Shown piece after piece: positions 54,830 to 64,000 of a stretch of 64,000 nt of DNA. This stretch comes from Microcyclospora pomicola (Eukaryota; Ascomycota; Dothideomycetes; Capnodiales), in assembly GCA_002786065.1 (NCBI GenBank), contig NHNY01000001.1, positions 1,798,001 to 1,862,000 of the forward strand. Direction: 5' to 3'. The translations under genes and the position numbers were made by a program. Every line of letters starts with the position of its first letter. Position 1 is the first letter of the stretch. The notes under the pieces are model-generated. The model was not told the origin of the DNA. It was given only the letters and a program-made list of their open reading frames with translations, and made no database searches.

Positions 54830-56249
54830 AGCAACACCTCAACATGGCGTATAAGGAGCGCAGGGGAACAAAAAAAGAACGCGCCTCTCAAGCACAAGCC
54901 GATTAGGCTTGATACTCATGAGGCGAGATTTCCAGATCCAGATCCAGTCGCCTGTCGTGTCCAGTATGTCGTGTTCTGCCACTGCCAATGCCAACCACTG
55001 CCTTACCAAACGCGCTAAACAAGCAAAGGGGGAAGGGAGTACGTACTTTAATAATGCCCGGAGGCGAAGGGTGGTAATTTCGATGGTATATATATATAAG
55101 GTGTAATTGCCGGAGTACAGCCGAGAGCGGCCACCAGCCGGTGCTGGGAGTTGTTGGTTTACTGATGGAGAGGAAGAGATTGTATCAGCAAGCGCAATCG
55201 CGGAGGATATATATGCAGTTTCACTTACCATGATTCCATGACAGCACAGAGAACAACGAGACTGCCGACGGCATGTCAAAGGCCTTGTTCTATGTTTGCG
55301 GCTACTGTGGTTGTAGAGGTGGTGTGGGATGCTGGCGTTGCCTCATGAAGCTGGAACTCACCACAACGTCGTTCTTGCAGCCACATCAATAAGACACCTC
55401 ACATTCTGGGGAGAGCGTCTTTGTCTCTTGGGGTCGCAAAGGGATCAGCGAGGACAAGAGCTCTGATTCAGTATTCAATCAGTACTGGAAAATGTGGTTA
55501 TTCGATGGCAGCACAAATCTGTCCCGTAGCTGCGGCACCCTCGCCCGAGTCTGCGCACTCGGACAAAGAGACCACAAGGATGCGACCATGGATACGCGAA
55601 TACACGTACGCGAGCACAAGAATGCAGCAATCAATTGTTCGCAGAATTGCATGCAGAGGATGCACAGGGCATGAAGCATTCCTTCCTGTGCGTCGAACAG
55701 CCTAGATCTGGGCACTTCTTGCAGAAATCCCTATGAATGGGAATGTACATCCTTTCGCAGCATGGGTTCCCTACACGAATGAATATGAGCACACCATGAC
55801 AAGAATTCAGTTGAGATCATGAGGAATGCATGGAACCAGACAGGAAAGAAAGCATCAACATTCCAAGACATATGTATTGCGTCTGGGGATGATGCAGTCT
55901 TTGTGCTGTCCAAGCCTCGGGGTCGAACAGGCATACATCACAAGATCGATGCGACTGTCGCAACATTCCCAATCGCCCACGATAGGTGACTCGGATGAGA
56001 CGTGATGGAATGAGAATGTATCCGGCGTATCAAACAGTTCGAGCTACAAGTCAAGACAGAGTGAGGTCGGAGAATCGCTGCACGGGATCCACATCACTAA
56101 GCCCGAAATCCAGGTACCCATGACTCGGTCGCCCGATAAATTTTCGTAGTGGGATGAATGCCTCCACCATGATTACCGCGATCCCGCCGTGACACTGCTA
56201 TTTCGCGAATATAAAGGTCTTCCTACTTCCCGGTGCATATTCGTTTGAA

Positions 56250-57014
56250 ATGGCTCCTATACGCAAACGACAATCCATACGTTCGCGCGCCGAGCGCTCT
56301 GCAAAGGATCCTCGAGGCATATACGCTCCTCCGCTGGAACCTGTGGACAGCAACCCAGTCGAAAATGTCGACCCGCAACCCAGCAGCATTCTCAAGCAGA
56401 ATGGGTCTGTGTCGGGTTTCGACGAGTCATGGAGACTGAACAAGAAGGACAAGCGAACGATCAAACACAATACCCTGCTCAACAAAGTCCGGGATGCTGG
56501 CGTGCAGAAGAGCACGACGCAAAAACGACGACGACCCGCGAAGAAACTTGCTGCCGCAAACGGGCTCAACTCGCTCGCCGATGCGTTGCCAGATGTTGAG
56601 AATCAAGCCGACGACGACGAGGAGGATGGATGGGAGGGTATAGAAGATGATGGAATGAACGAATCTACGGCGACCCTGGACGTGGGAGATCTGCGGAAAG
56701 CGACCAGGAAAAGAAGAGTCTTGTCTGAGAGTGGTGGGAAGATGGTGATGAAAAGTGCAAAGTCGCGGCCAGGCGCGATGAAGCGCAAGCACAAGATGGA
56801 GCAGGGCGAAATGGAGAGATTCAGGAAGAACCTGGCGCAGATGACGGGCTCTGCGACTCCGAGCAGCGATGCAAGTCTTGCTGGACAGAGTGGTGGGACA
56901 GGTCAGACCACGGCGACAGAAGGACAGTCAGACCAGGCCAGCCGATGGCAGGCGTTGAGGGCATTCATTGGCGGCACAATGCAGCAGAACAGCGCCTTTG
57001 CTGGAACAACGTGA
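56250..57014 (+). CDS. SLX9: Ribosome biogenesis protein SLX9
   Basis: This predicts 254 residues, intronless. It is highly basic with no membrane segment. The family blocks appear in order: LNKKDKRTIKHNTLLNKV near residue 63, an acidic linker (DDDEEDGWEGIEDD), MKRKHKMEQGEMERFRKNLAQM near 173-195, and the terminal RWQALRAFIGGTMQQ. Slx9 is a nucleolar/nuclear factor of 40S subunit maturation and export in yeast. The C-terminal block also fits the Slx9/FAM207 pattern in which a conserved helix contacts the pre-40S. AATATAAAG lies 34 bases before the ATG, close for a TATA box. No anomalies are seen. Confidence 0.82.
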   Translation: MAPIRKRQSIRSRAERSAKDPRGIYAPPLEPVDSNPVENVDPQPSSILKQNGSVSGFDESWRLNKKDKRTIKHNTLLNKVRDAGVQKSTTQKRRRPAKKLAAANGLNSLADALPDVENQADDDEEDGWEGIEDDGMNESTATLDVGDLRKATRKRRVLSESGGKMVMKSAKSRPGAMKRKHKMEQGEMERFRKNLAQMTGSATPSSDASLAGQSGGTGQTTATEGQSDQASRWQALRAFIGGTMQQNSAFAGTT

Positions 57015-58288
57015 ATGCGACGTGGATTGGGTGAGACTCGAGAGACGGATGCGAGCAAGAACGTGTTGACGTGGCCGTTGCACGATTGGCCTGATGATGG
57101 TGGCATGCAGCCAGCGTGGGATGGATTCGAGGACACGTCGACGGGATCGCATATGTTCTACGGTTCCGGAGGAGACACAACGAGATCGGCGGCTTGACCC
57201 TGCAATGCAACACACCGCATGTGATGCAGTCGCACCGCCGTATGCAGTGCTCAACAGCCAAGATGACCGCAGACTGCCAAGCAGGAATCCCAAGTCCTCA
57301 TCTCTTCGATGGCCACACCGAATGGACGCATGGCCGTTGCCTAAAAGTACTGGCCTGGCTCACGATGATAATGAGCTTGGTAAGGACTGTACAGCAACTG
57401 ATCCGTGATTCAGCTTTGGTCTATCGGCGGGCTTGGAAGATGGCGGAACTCTGATCGGCGGTGAGCCGCTAAGCACCGAAGCCGTTAAGCTGAGCTGTAC
57501 CCCAGCTTTGCCGGTTCAGTACACGGACGTGGGATCTAGCGAAACTCCAGTTCCGGACGTGATTCTCTGCCGTCATTGCGGTTGCATACATGATGCATCG
57601 CTCACTTTGCATATCACGGACTGTTGCATTGTGCATCAACCCGAATGATCGCCGCAGCCGAGCTTCCGCAGTGTCTTGTCTTCTTGGCCGCCGACGCCAG
57701 AGTCCTGCTTTTTGGCACGATTGTCTTGCAGCTTATCTTGGCGCATACTTGGCTTCAGCCTTCAATCTTAAATTATAGCACGCCAAGTATACCGGTTACC
57801 GAGATCTGGACGATGCGATAATCCACGGGGAAGCAGCTTCGCTGATCAGCAATGCCCAGAGCCATGGCGTGCACCAAAACATGATGATGGCTTGTGTTTG
57901 AGTCCGCAGTAGCTGGACGATGAGCAGAGGAACACGAGTCCGTTCCTGGGCGGAGCTTTCCTGCCGCCGGTACAGATGGTGATTATCAATCAGGAGACGT
58001 GGGAATTATCCGACATGTATGGATGGGTGTGTAGATCAAGCTGACGCCTGGTCGTGACGTTGCTTTTGGTATCACAACCCCCACACAGTTTCCACTGGCA
58101 ACATATAAAGGTCGATACGTTGTCCCATCCAAAGGTCATCATACCATCCTCCTTTCACAAACAAACAAGCAATCTCTCAGTATCCACTCTCAACCACTGC
58201 AGCTGCAATCAAACCTGCTACAACAAAAATCCACACATCAACATTTACCTCAAACAACTTCTAAACATCAACCACTCCTACCAAGATC
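57015..58288. other. Intergenic with 80-residue gene promoter
   Basis: No gene is seen in 1.27 kb. The right end contains a TATA box and a long C/A-rich leader for the small gene at 58289. Confidence 0.5.
58103..58110 (+). promoter_or_regulatory. TATA box of the small 80-residue gene
   Basis: ATATAAAG lies 186 bases before the ATG at 58289. The leader that follows is rich in C, A and T and poor in G, as in strongly expressed fungal genes. Confidence 0.55.
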
Positions 58289-58531
58289 ATGTCTTCCACC
58301 AACAACTTTCTCCCTCTCACCGCTGTCGTCAGCCGAACTGATTCCATCTCCACCGAATCCGACAAGACAAGCCGCAGCTCTTCTCTCTCCACCTTCGAGA
58401 TGGAGCACGAGGCTGCAAAGCTCGCAGAAGTTCGACAGGTGGCCGCGACCCGCGCCCGCAAGCAAGCTGACTGGACCGTCATGCGGGACGGCGCATCTTG
58501 GTTGAGACTCTCGCGTGCACGCGACAACTAG
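58289..58531 (+). CDS. Small hydrophilic protein of unknown function
   Basis: This predicts 80 residues with no signal peptide or membrane segment. The N-terminal 36 residues are Ser/Thr-rich (SSTNNFLPLTAVVSRTDS), followed by a charged helical stretch (EMEHEAAKLAEVRQVAATRARKQ, broken here by residue class) and an end with DWTVMRDGASWLRLSRARDN. It is supported as a real gene by the ATG context (AAGATCATGTC), a clear TATA box, a typical leader and coding-like composition. Small Ser-rich proteins of this size are common in Dothideomycetes, and some respond to stress, but I recognise no family. No intron is evident. Confidence 0.55.
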   Translation: MSSTNNFLPLTAVVSRTDSISTESDKTSRSSSLSTFEMEHEAAKLAEVRQVAATRARKQADWTVMRDGASWLRLSRARDN

Positions 58532-61197
58532 AGCTTTGAGAATGCATGGGGTGGCATTGCTGGGGTCATGGTTTCACTCGTGGGAGGCGACATCGTCGGA
58601 CTCGTATTTCTTTTTCTTTCACTCCACACGAATGTCTTATCAACAGGCATATCCGTGTGTCGAGGGCTGCAGGTCTGGCGGATCCTAGACTGTGGGAAAG
58701 CATGGTGCAAAGTAGCTATCAGCGCGATTCCAGCGCGATCAGTAACGAACACCAATAATATCAACGAACTCAACAAACATATTTCCCCTCTTTCATGATA
58801 GCACCCCACGGATTCCTGAGCGTGTCATTGCCTGTATGTCGTTGGCCTGTTGTCCTCATCTTCATGTGAAACGTGTATTGATCCGTGGGGCTGACAGGTC
58901 TCTTCGCGTTGCAGCAACCCCACAAACATGACCCCAGACAGCGCCGTCCTCCGCCTAACCCATGCGCATGCACTGGATAGCTTGCAGATACAGGCAGCCA
59001 TACGTGCATCAACGCACACGTGTACTGTATGCTCTATAGCGCGACGGCCAAACGCTTCTATCGAACAAGCAAAGATGGCGGCGAGCCTCCATGCCCGACT
59101 CGGCCGGCGCGGGTGGAGTACATGAACTCGAAGGCCAATGAAGCTCCATCCGCCACCTACCTCTCCACAACGCGCGATCACGACAGCAGCGCATCCCACC
59201 CGGATGGAGTATAAAGTCGTCGACCGGCGTGGACTGGACTACAGCCAAGGCTGCACATAGCTGTTGAAGTTCGACACGCCACGGCTTCTGCACTGCTTGA
59301 CCGCCGCCAGCGTGATGGAGGTGGTGAGATGGCGCGCTACGCACAGCTCTATCGCGATCATCTGACACCACAAGCTTGAGAACTATTAGCTGCGACAGGT
59401 GAGGAGGACCGTTCACCTTGGAATCTCATTGGACGCGCGCGACGATGTGCCGGCGCCCACGTATGCGGTGTGGGCGTGTTGGAGTCGTGGCTCGGCACTG
59501 CTGGACGAAGGATGCATGAGCGCCGCGGGAGAGTGATCATGTTCATGCAGAGGAAGGTTTACTGGCGGTTGTCGCGACTGCGATGTCGGTGGTCCTGGCC
59601 TTGCTAATGAGGAGGATTCGCGGATGGCAGCGATTGGCGATGCTATACAATTTGACTGCAGTATGCGTTCTAGCTGCACCGTGCTGACCACTGCTGTCTT
59701 TTACTGTTGATTGTGTGTCTGGACTTTTCGAGCAGAGCACTCTTCCAACGGAATTGAAAACCTAGCAGATCTCGACCAGGACGAACAGTATCTAGAAGAT
59801 AAGACTTTGAGGAATAAAGGCGAGAGGCTGGCGCCATTAGTCACCTATACATCTGGAGTCTACAAGCAGATTCACCTTGGCGTGTGGATAGCAGATCCAG
59901 ACCAATCTACCCACCTATCAACTTGGAAAATGCTGCTGGACCTTCTTCGTACGTTTGAACCGTACAGTGGCCAGAGCCAGATGGCCCATGATATCACGTC
60001 TCTCGGAAGTGGCACATCACCACGCAGAACTTTCGAGCTTGGGATGATGTTGTCTTGCCGACAGAAGGCAGAGCGTCGGACGATGCAAAACCCACTGTCA
60101 CATCAGCTCCACTGCTGTTAGATTTATCCTCCGCAGCAGCAAGTGGCGTTGGATCGCCGCTTGTTCACCTCCCCCCAAAGCCTTTGCTGTAGGTGAAACA
60201 TACACGAACGTTGTTACTATGTGCATTGAAGTCTGAGAAAGATGCCGGCTCGAGACTCGAAGAAACCACAGTCATCCAAGTAGAATATTGGATCCAATGC
60301 CGGAGTCAGACCGGGACTTCTGGGACGTCAACCAAATAACGGAATGTGCGGCCGTTGTTCCCAATGTACCCGGCTTTTGCACCCAGTGCACGAGACCTGG
60401 AAGCCTCGGACGTTCTGGACTGATTGAGGAAACAAATTCTGGTTCATGACGGATGTGTAGCCGTTCTTGTACCGTGAACCCTTTTCTCGATTCCGCTCGG
60501 TTGCAACATGCCGAAGTCGTCTTTGTGCCGATCTCACCTGTTCTAGTACAACGACAGCAGTCGCGTGGATCGACGGTGAATACGGGACTTCATGTGGATC
60601 AGTTCACATCGGCCTGACAAAAGGGATGCCAAATTAATGACCATAGGTCCAGAGGTGGTTGCATAGGGCCACACGCATGCTCGGGAAATCCCCTTGCAGT
60701 CATCCGTGCATCCAATGGTGTCACAACTGCCACGTAAGACAGCCTGCCGTGACCCTTTCTGCCTTTCCTGCTCGTTCGCGCCAAACGCCAGATTCCCCAT
60801 GCTTGGCGTTCGTGGTGGCAATGCTCGGCGACCGTGGGCCCTTTGAAGATTTTCTTGAAGCCAGACGGGGAAGCGCGGGTAGTTCTAGACGAGCCTCAAC
60901 CAAGGAATGCATTTACGCGAGCACACAAATTTGGTGTCGCCGTGAGCTAAGTTGCTCTTCGTCCATCTGGACGCCCAACATGCCCGGGCGTTCACTAACA
61001 GACGTTGATGTGTGCCGCTTCTTGATATCTGACTCTTCCTCCGACTCTACGTTCATTCGTGTACATACAGACCGCCAGGATCACACCTTCAGCGATCGTC
61101 AAAGTTACGCAATCAGGCAGGAGGGGAAACAGGAGGTCCCCCAGCCGGCCGTCCCACCACTGCATCAGGCTATCACGATTTCGATCACTTAGCCGCC
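58532..61197. other. Gene-free stretch of 2.7 kb
   Basis: Open frames here (for example 59711-60121 and 60659-61192, plus strand) have no domain and look non-coding. The right end is the leader of the AhpC/TSA-like gene, whose ATG has the good context GCCGCCATG. Confidence 0.5.
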
Positions 61198-62169
61198 ATG
61201 CTTGAACAACGCCCGGTGTCACCCCTCGGTGCGTCGCGTTTCGAACAACCGTATGTCGCGACATACCCTTCCAACACCACCTCGCTCAAGACGTCCATGT
61301 CCGCGACTTCGCTCACATCTGGGGATCATTCGACTACGACCGCTGCCACTTCATTCGAAAGCTCGTTCGGCCAACACGACCACTTCGGCCAACACGACCA
61401 CGTGACGGATATGGAAAGCAAGAACGGGAGATGGTCCTCAAATCCCACTTCATCTGCAGGGCGCAACTCGAGCATTGGAGACATTGACGAATGGTTCGAA
61501 CGTTTCCGATCCGTCCCCGACTTCTCTTCATATATCTCTGATGAACGACCCGATCGGAAAGCCCTCGCGAGCGCCTACGATACTCCCATCTACAGCGCAG
61601 ACGGCACCTCACGACCCTTCGGCGCACTCTTCGACCCAGTGTACGCCACCCACCAACGACAACTGATCATCTTCGTCCGGCATTTCTACTGCGGTGCCTG
61701 TCAAGCCTACCTCAAAGCGCTGTCGGCCGGTATCCCCTTGCAGGACTACTTCTCCATCCCCATCCCGACCAGCATCATCGTCATCGGCTGCGGTCAACCC
61801 GACCTGATCCCCCACTACCGCAAGTTCACCGACTGCCCCTTCCCCATCTTCGCCGACCCCACCCGCGCCCTCTTCAAGCAGCTCGGCATGGTCGTCAGCC
61901 TGAACGTCGGCCACCACCGCCCGGACTACATGCAGGACATCTCGCTCGGCGCCTGGGTCAAAGGCCAGGTGACCCAGATCCGCGCGAGCATCAAGGAGGC
62001 CGATGGCATCCGCCGCCGCGACGTCCTCCGCGGCGGCAACCCCATGCAGATCGGCGGCGAGTTCCTCATCGACGATGGCGAGGTCGTGTGGTGCAATCGC
62101 ATGAAGAACTACCGCGATCATGCTGAAGTCAACGTGTTACGAAAGGTGCTGGAGTTGGACGAGTTTTAG
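61198..62169 (+). CDS. AhpC/TSA-like thiol protein (PRXL2/AAED1-like)
   Basis: This predicts 323 residues, intronless. The first 120 residues are Ser/Thr-rich and disordered. From about residue 130 there is a thioredoxin-like fold of the AhpC/TSA PRXL2/AAED1 type: LIIFVRHFYCGACQAYLKAL with a CxxC site near residue 165, then SIIVIGCGQPDLIPHYRKF and PFPIFADPTRALFKQLGM, and GGEFLIDDGEVVWCNRM at the end. Members are putative thiol peroxidases or redox regulators with uncertain activity. The codon bias turns strongly to C-ending codons from about 61620 onwards. An exact 18-base duplication at 61366-61401 gives FGQHDH twice. Confidence 0.87.
   Translation: MLEQRPVSPLGASRFEQPYVATYPSNTTSLKTSMSATSLTSGDHSTTTAATSFESSFGQHDHFGQHDHVTDMESKNGRWSSNPTSSAGRNSSIGDIDEWFERFRSVPDFSSYISDERPDRKALASAYDTPIYSADGTSRPFGALFDPVYATHQRQLIIFVRHFYCGACQAYLKALSAGIPLQDYFSIPIPTSIIVIGCGQPDLIPHYRKFTDCPFPIFADPTRALFKQLGMVVSLNVGHHRPDYMQDISLGAWVKGQVTQIRASIKEADGIRRRDVLRGGNPMQIGGEFLIDDGEVVWCNRMKNYRDHAEVNVLRKVLELDEF
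61366..61401. repeat. Exact 18-base tandem duplication inside a gene
   Basis: TTCGGCCAACACGACCAC occurs twice in frame in the AhpC/TSA-like gene. The copies are identical, so the duplication is probably recent. Confidence 0.8.
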
Positions 62170-62755
62170 CGGTCATCTACTTATTTCACTTGAGGATCTG
62201 TACGTCTTTCATTGCGGCAATCGGTGGAGCATATAGCATCTGATTCGGCGTTTTCAACGGGTAGCATCAGAATGGAGTTTTTGGGACGGCGGCGATGTTC
62301 ACGTAACGACATATTCGGCCATGGATTAGCATGGTCATTTACGATCCTTCTGCATAGCGCGGACGCATGGCAATGATACTTCTTCCCTCTATCCTTGTTC
62401 ATTCCAACTAAGTATCGTTTCTGCCTTCCACTGCGATGCTCGGATAAATCTGCTGTTACTGTCTCTTTAGGTGTTCAGACATTTCCATCTGCATTGATCC
62501 CTGTCTGGACGCGATTTACGACTGGAATCATCTTTGAGTGGAAACGTGGATATCTAGGTATACGAAAGTTTGAAGTTTGCACTATACAGGAATAGAAGAT
62601 GTAACGAAAGCCCGCAGATAATTAAGCATGTCGATGCCCCAAAGGGCGAATATCGTGTTGCAACGAAGCAGGACCCCAGATAAACCTTGACCATCGCGCA
62701 TTACCTCCAATCTCGATCATGATAATCCCATAACTCCAGCATCAAAGTGCCCCAA
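62170..62755. other. Convergent 3' spacer
   Basis: About 590 bases between the 3' ends of the AhpC/TSA-like gene (plus) and the mitochondrial protein gene (minus). Nothing else is seen. Confidence 0.4.
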
Positions 62756-63526
62756 TCATTGCTGTTTCCAAAACCAGCCCTGCCACCAGCTTGCGTCCCC
62801 CGTTCGCTGCCCAGATGCAGGCTGCACCACCCTCTGCGACGGAACGGGCACCGATCCATCAATCAACATCGGCGCCGCTCTCGAACCCGACGAAGACGAA
62901 GACACAGCCGCCTGCGCGATCCCGCTCGCCAACACCGCCGAGTCCGGGCCATTCCTCTGCGGCCAGACCCTCCAGCACGCCAACACCGTCGCCGCTGTGA
63001 TGCTGCCGACGATCCAGAGCCCGGCTACACGCATCTCGCCCCGCAGTCGGGCGGTCTCCTTCCGCCAGACGCGCCGCTCTTGCTCCATCACCGCCGCGTG
63101 CTGGGCATATCGCCGCTTCGCGCGCCGGAGTTGGCGCGTGAGCTGTGCGGTGTGTCGTGCATTCTCGGCGAGCACCGCGCGTCCGACGCGGAGGGCTTTG
63201 GTGTCCCAAAGTCGCGCGGTCGAGGCTGTGCTGGCTGTGGTGTGACGGGGGATGAGTTGGGGAGGAGGTCTGGGGTGGGAAGGCAGAGGGAAGGCCTCGA
63301 CCTCGCCGGTTTGAATCAGCTTGAGCGAAGGCGAGTGTTCGACGCGCGACAGCCGCGAGAGCTTGTTGAAATGCTGCGTCTCGCGACTGTTGGAGAGCCC
63401 TTGCAGGGCGAAGAGGATGCTGGCGTTGGTGGTGGGGGAGGTGTGGAATGGACGCGAGGTGGGGTTGGTGTTGGATCTGATCGTCGAGGAAGCCCGGTGG
63501 GCTGGGGAGAGGATGGGTTTGCTCAT
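62756..63526 (-). CDS. Predicted mitochondrial single-span membrane protein
   Basis: This predicts 256 residues, intronless, from an ATG. The N-terminus is Arg/Ser/Thr-rich with no acidic residue for the first 45 (HRASSTIRSNTNPTSRPFHTSP), a likely mitochondrial presequence with a processing-like site. The segment NASILFALQGLSNSRETQHF, followed by NKLSRLSRVEHSPSLKLI, is the most conserved-looking part. A basic coiled-coil region with ENARHTAQLTRQLRRAKRRY precedes one membrane span (VAGLWIVGSITAATVLACW). The C-terminus is Ser/Gln-rich and ends in WWQGWFWKQQ. I recognise this as a fungal conserved hypothetical type but cannot assign a function. Confidence 0.75.
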   Translation of the reverse strand: MSKPILSPAHRASSTIRSNTNPTSRPFHTSPTTNASILFALQGLSNSRETQHFNKLSRLSRVEHSPSLKLIQTGEVEAFPLPSHPRPPPQLIPRHTTASTASTARLWDTKALRVGRAVLAENARHTAQLTRQLRRAKRRYAQHAAVMEQERRVWRKETARLRGEMRVAGLWIVGSITAATVLACWRVWPQRNGPDSAVLASGIAQAAVSSSSSGSRAAPMLIDGSVPVPSQRVVQPASGQRTGDASWWQGWFWKQQ

Positions 63527-64000
63527 TTCTTTTTTTGTCCAGAAGGCAGGTATGGAAAGACTAACAGGAGAAGAGACCTGAGATCGAGAAGATTGAAGCT
63601 TCGTTGATATGGCTTACCTGTGTTTCCTTATCATCTGTAAGTGTATCATGGAGGGATGTCTGCGGGGTAGATCTGTTGCTATGAGCAGTACATACGCCTC
63701 GCGAAAGCACGCGTCTAGACTGTCAAAGATAGCCTCATCGAAGGAGCGTAGAGCTCATCCCTCGGTATGTCTCTTCGTTGAATAACGATTGAATCGTGGC
63801 TCTGGCCGGTGGAAGATCGCTGGTAAGCACTGGAGTTCGATACCGTACCTTGAAACGCGTAGAACGCTGCAAGCAGTGTCAGAGCTGCCCCACGTCTTGC
63901 GGAGCTTCAGTGCCTGCTGTGAAAAGTACAAGCACACGTTGCTTCGTGATAGATGACAAGTCTTTCGAGCGTCCGTGAGGTCCCGGAATCTGTTCTCAAG
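63527..64000. other. Right edge, no gene seen
   Basis: The stretch holds the promoter of the mitochondrial protein gene. No credible open frame or RNA gene is visible before the window ends. Confidence 0.4.

Larger units (their letters stand above)
51350..56249. other. Gene-poor stretch of 4.9 kb with diverged tandem repeats
   Basis: No credible protein gene is visible on either strand. The centre (52.87-54.17 kb) is made of diverged tandem repeats listed separately. A short 14-base repeat lies at 54796-54829 and a TATATATATA run near 55087. The right end carries AATATAAAG at 56208-56216, only 34 bases before the SLX9 ATG. A non-coding transcript or an old decayed locus is possible. Confidence 0.6.

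Noticed and set aside
60659-61192. 177-codon plus-strand frame ending just before the AhpC/TSA-like ATG
   Set aside because: It has no recognisable domain, a poor composition, and lies where the leader of the next gene should be.
61609-62121. 170-codon minus-strand frame rich in Ala/Asp/Val
   Set aside because: It arises from the strong C/G-ending codon bias of the AhpC/TSA-like gene on the other strand.
1-64000. Search for virus-like, LTR, LINE or DNA-transposon sequence
   Set aside because: I saw no reverse transcriptase, integrase, transposase or capsid-like protein and no long terminal repeats. A translated search against repeat libraries would be needed to exclude short decayed pieces.

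Overview
The window is nuclear DNA of a filamentous ascomycete. Introns are few and short (54-80 bp), with GTAAGT/GTATGT-like donors and CTAAC/CTGAC-like branch sites. Genes lie on both strands with mid-length spacers. The protein set (Zn2Cys6 regulator, GH3 glucosidase, YOR1-type ABC pump, sphingolipid C9-methyltransferase, F-box proteins) is typical of Pezizomycotina. The style of the small hypothetical proteins suggests Dothideomycetes, perhaps the Mycosphaerellales/Capnodiales, but I cannot prove that from the sequence alone. I see no virus-like or LTR element, no intact transposon, no rRNA and no convincing tRNA.

Layout. 0.6-13 kb: five genes on the minus strand (Cys/His-rich hypothetical, LRR protein, SAM methyltransferase, a 1,660-residue Net1/Dnt1-like nucleolar protein, Zn2Cys6 regulator). 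14-23 kb: vacuolar amino-acid transporter, convergent membrane-anchored GH3 enzyme, then a small mitochondrial protein divergent from an AAA ATPase. 24-29 kb: YOR1-type ABC transporter (one intron). 30.7-36.3 kb: secreted histidine phosphatase (two introns), CDK7/Kin28, mitoribosomal mS41 and sphingolipid C9-methyltransferase (three introns). 38-48.8 kb: F-box protein, MFS transporter, a regulator-like protein without a zinc cluster, a CHK/APH-like kinase and a PQ-loop transporter. 50-57 kb: a second F-box-like gene, a 4.9-kb gene-poor stretch with diverged tandem repeats, and SLX9. 57-64 kb: a gene-poor stretch with an 80-residue protein, an AhpC/TSA-like thiol protein and a mitochondrial membrane protein.

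Most genes are unrelated housekeeping functions: transcription (Kin28), nucleolus and ribosome (Net1-like, SLX9, mS41), membrane lipids (C9-methyltransferase) and vacuolar amino-acid traffic (AVT-like, PQ-loop). The one stretch that could be a small co-regulated locus is 40.7-47.2 kb, where an MFS transporter is divergent from a regulator-like gene followed by a small-molecule-kinase-like gene.

I found no clear new defence or mobile system. The most unusual signals are the diverged tandem array at 52.9-54.2 kb, the 767-bp intron of the MFS gene (open in frame for 157 codons and holding a perfect 8-bp hairpin), and the lone 80-residue gene at 58.3 kb.
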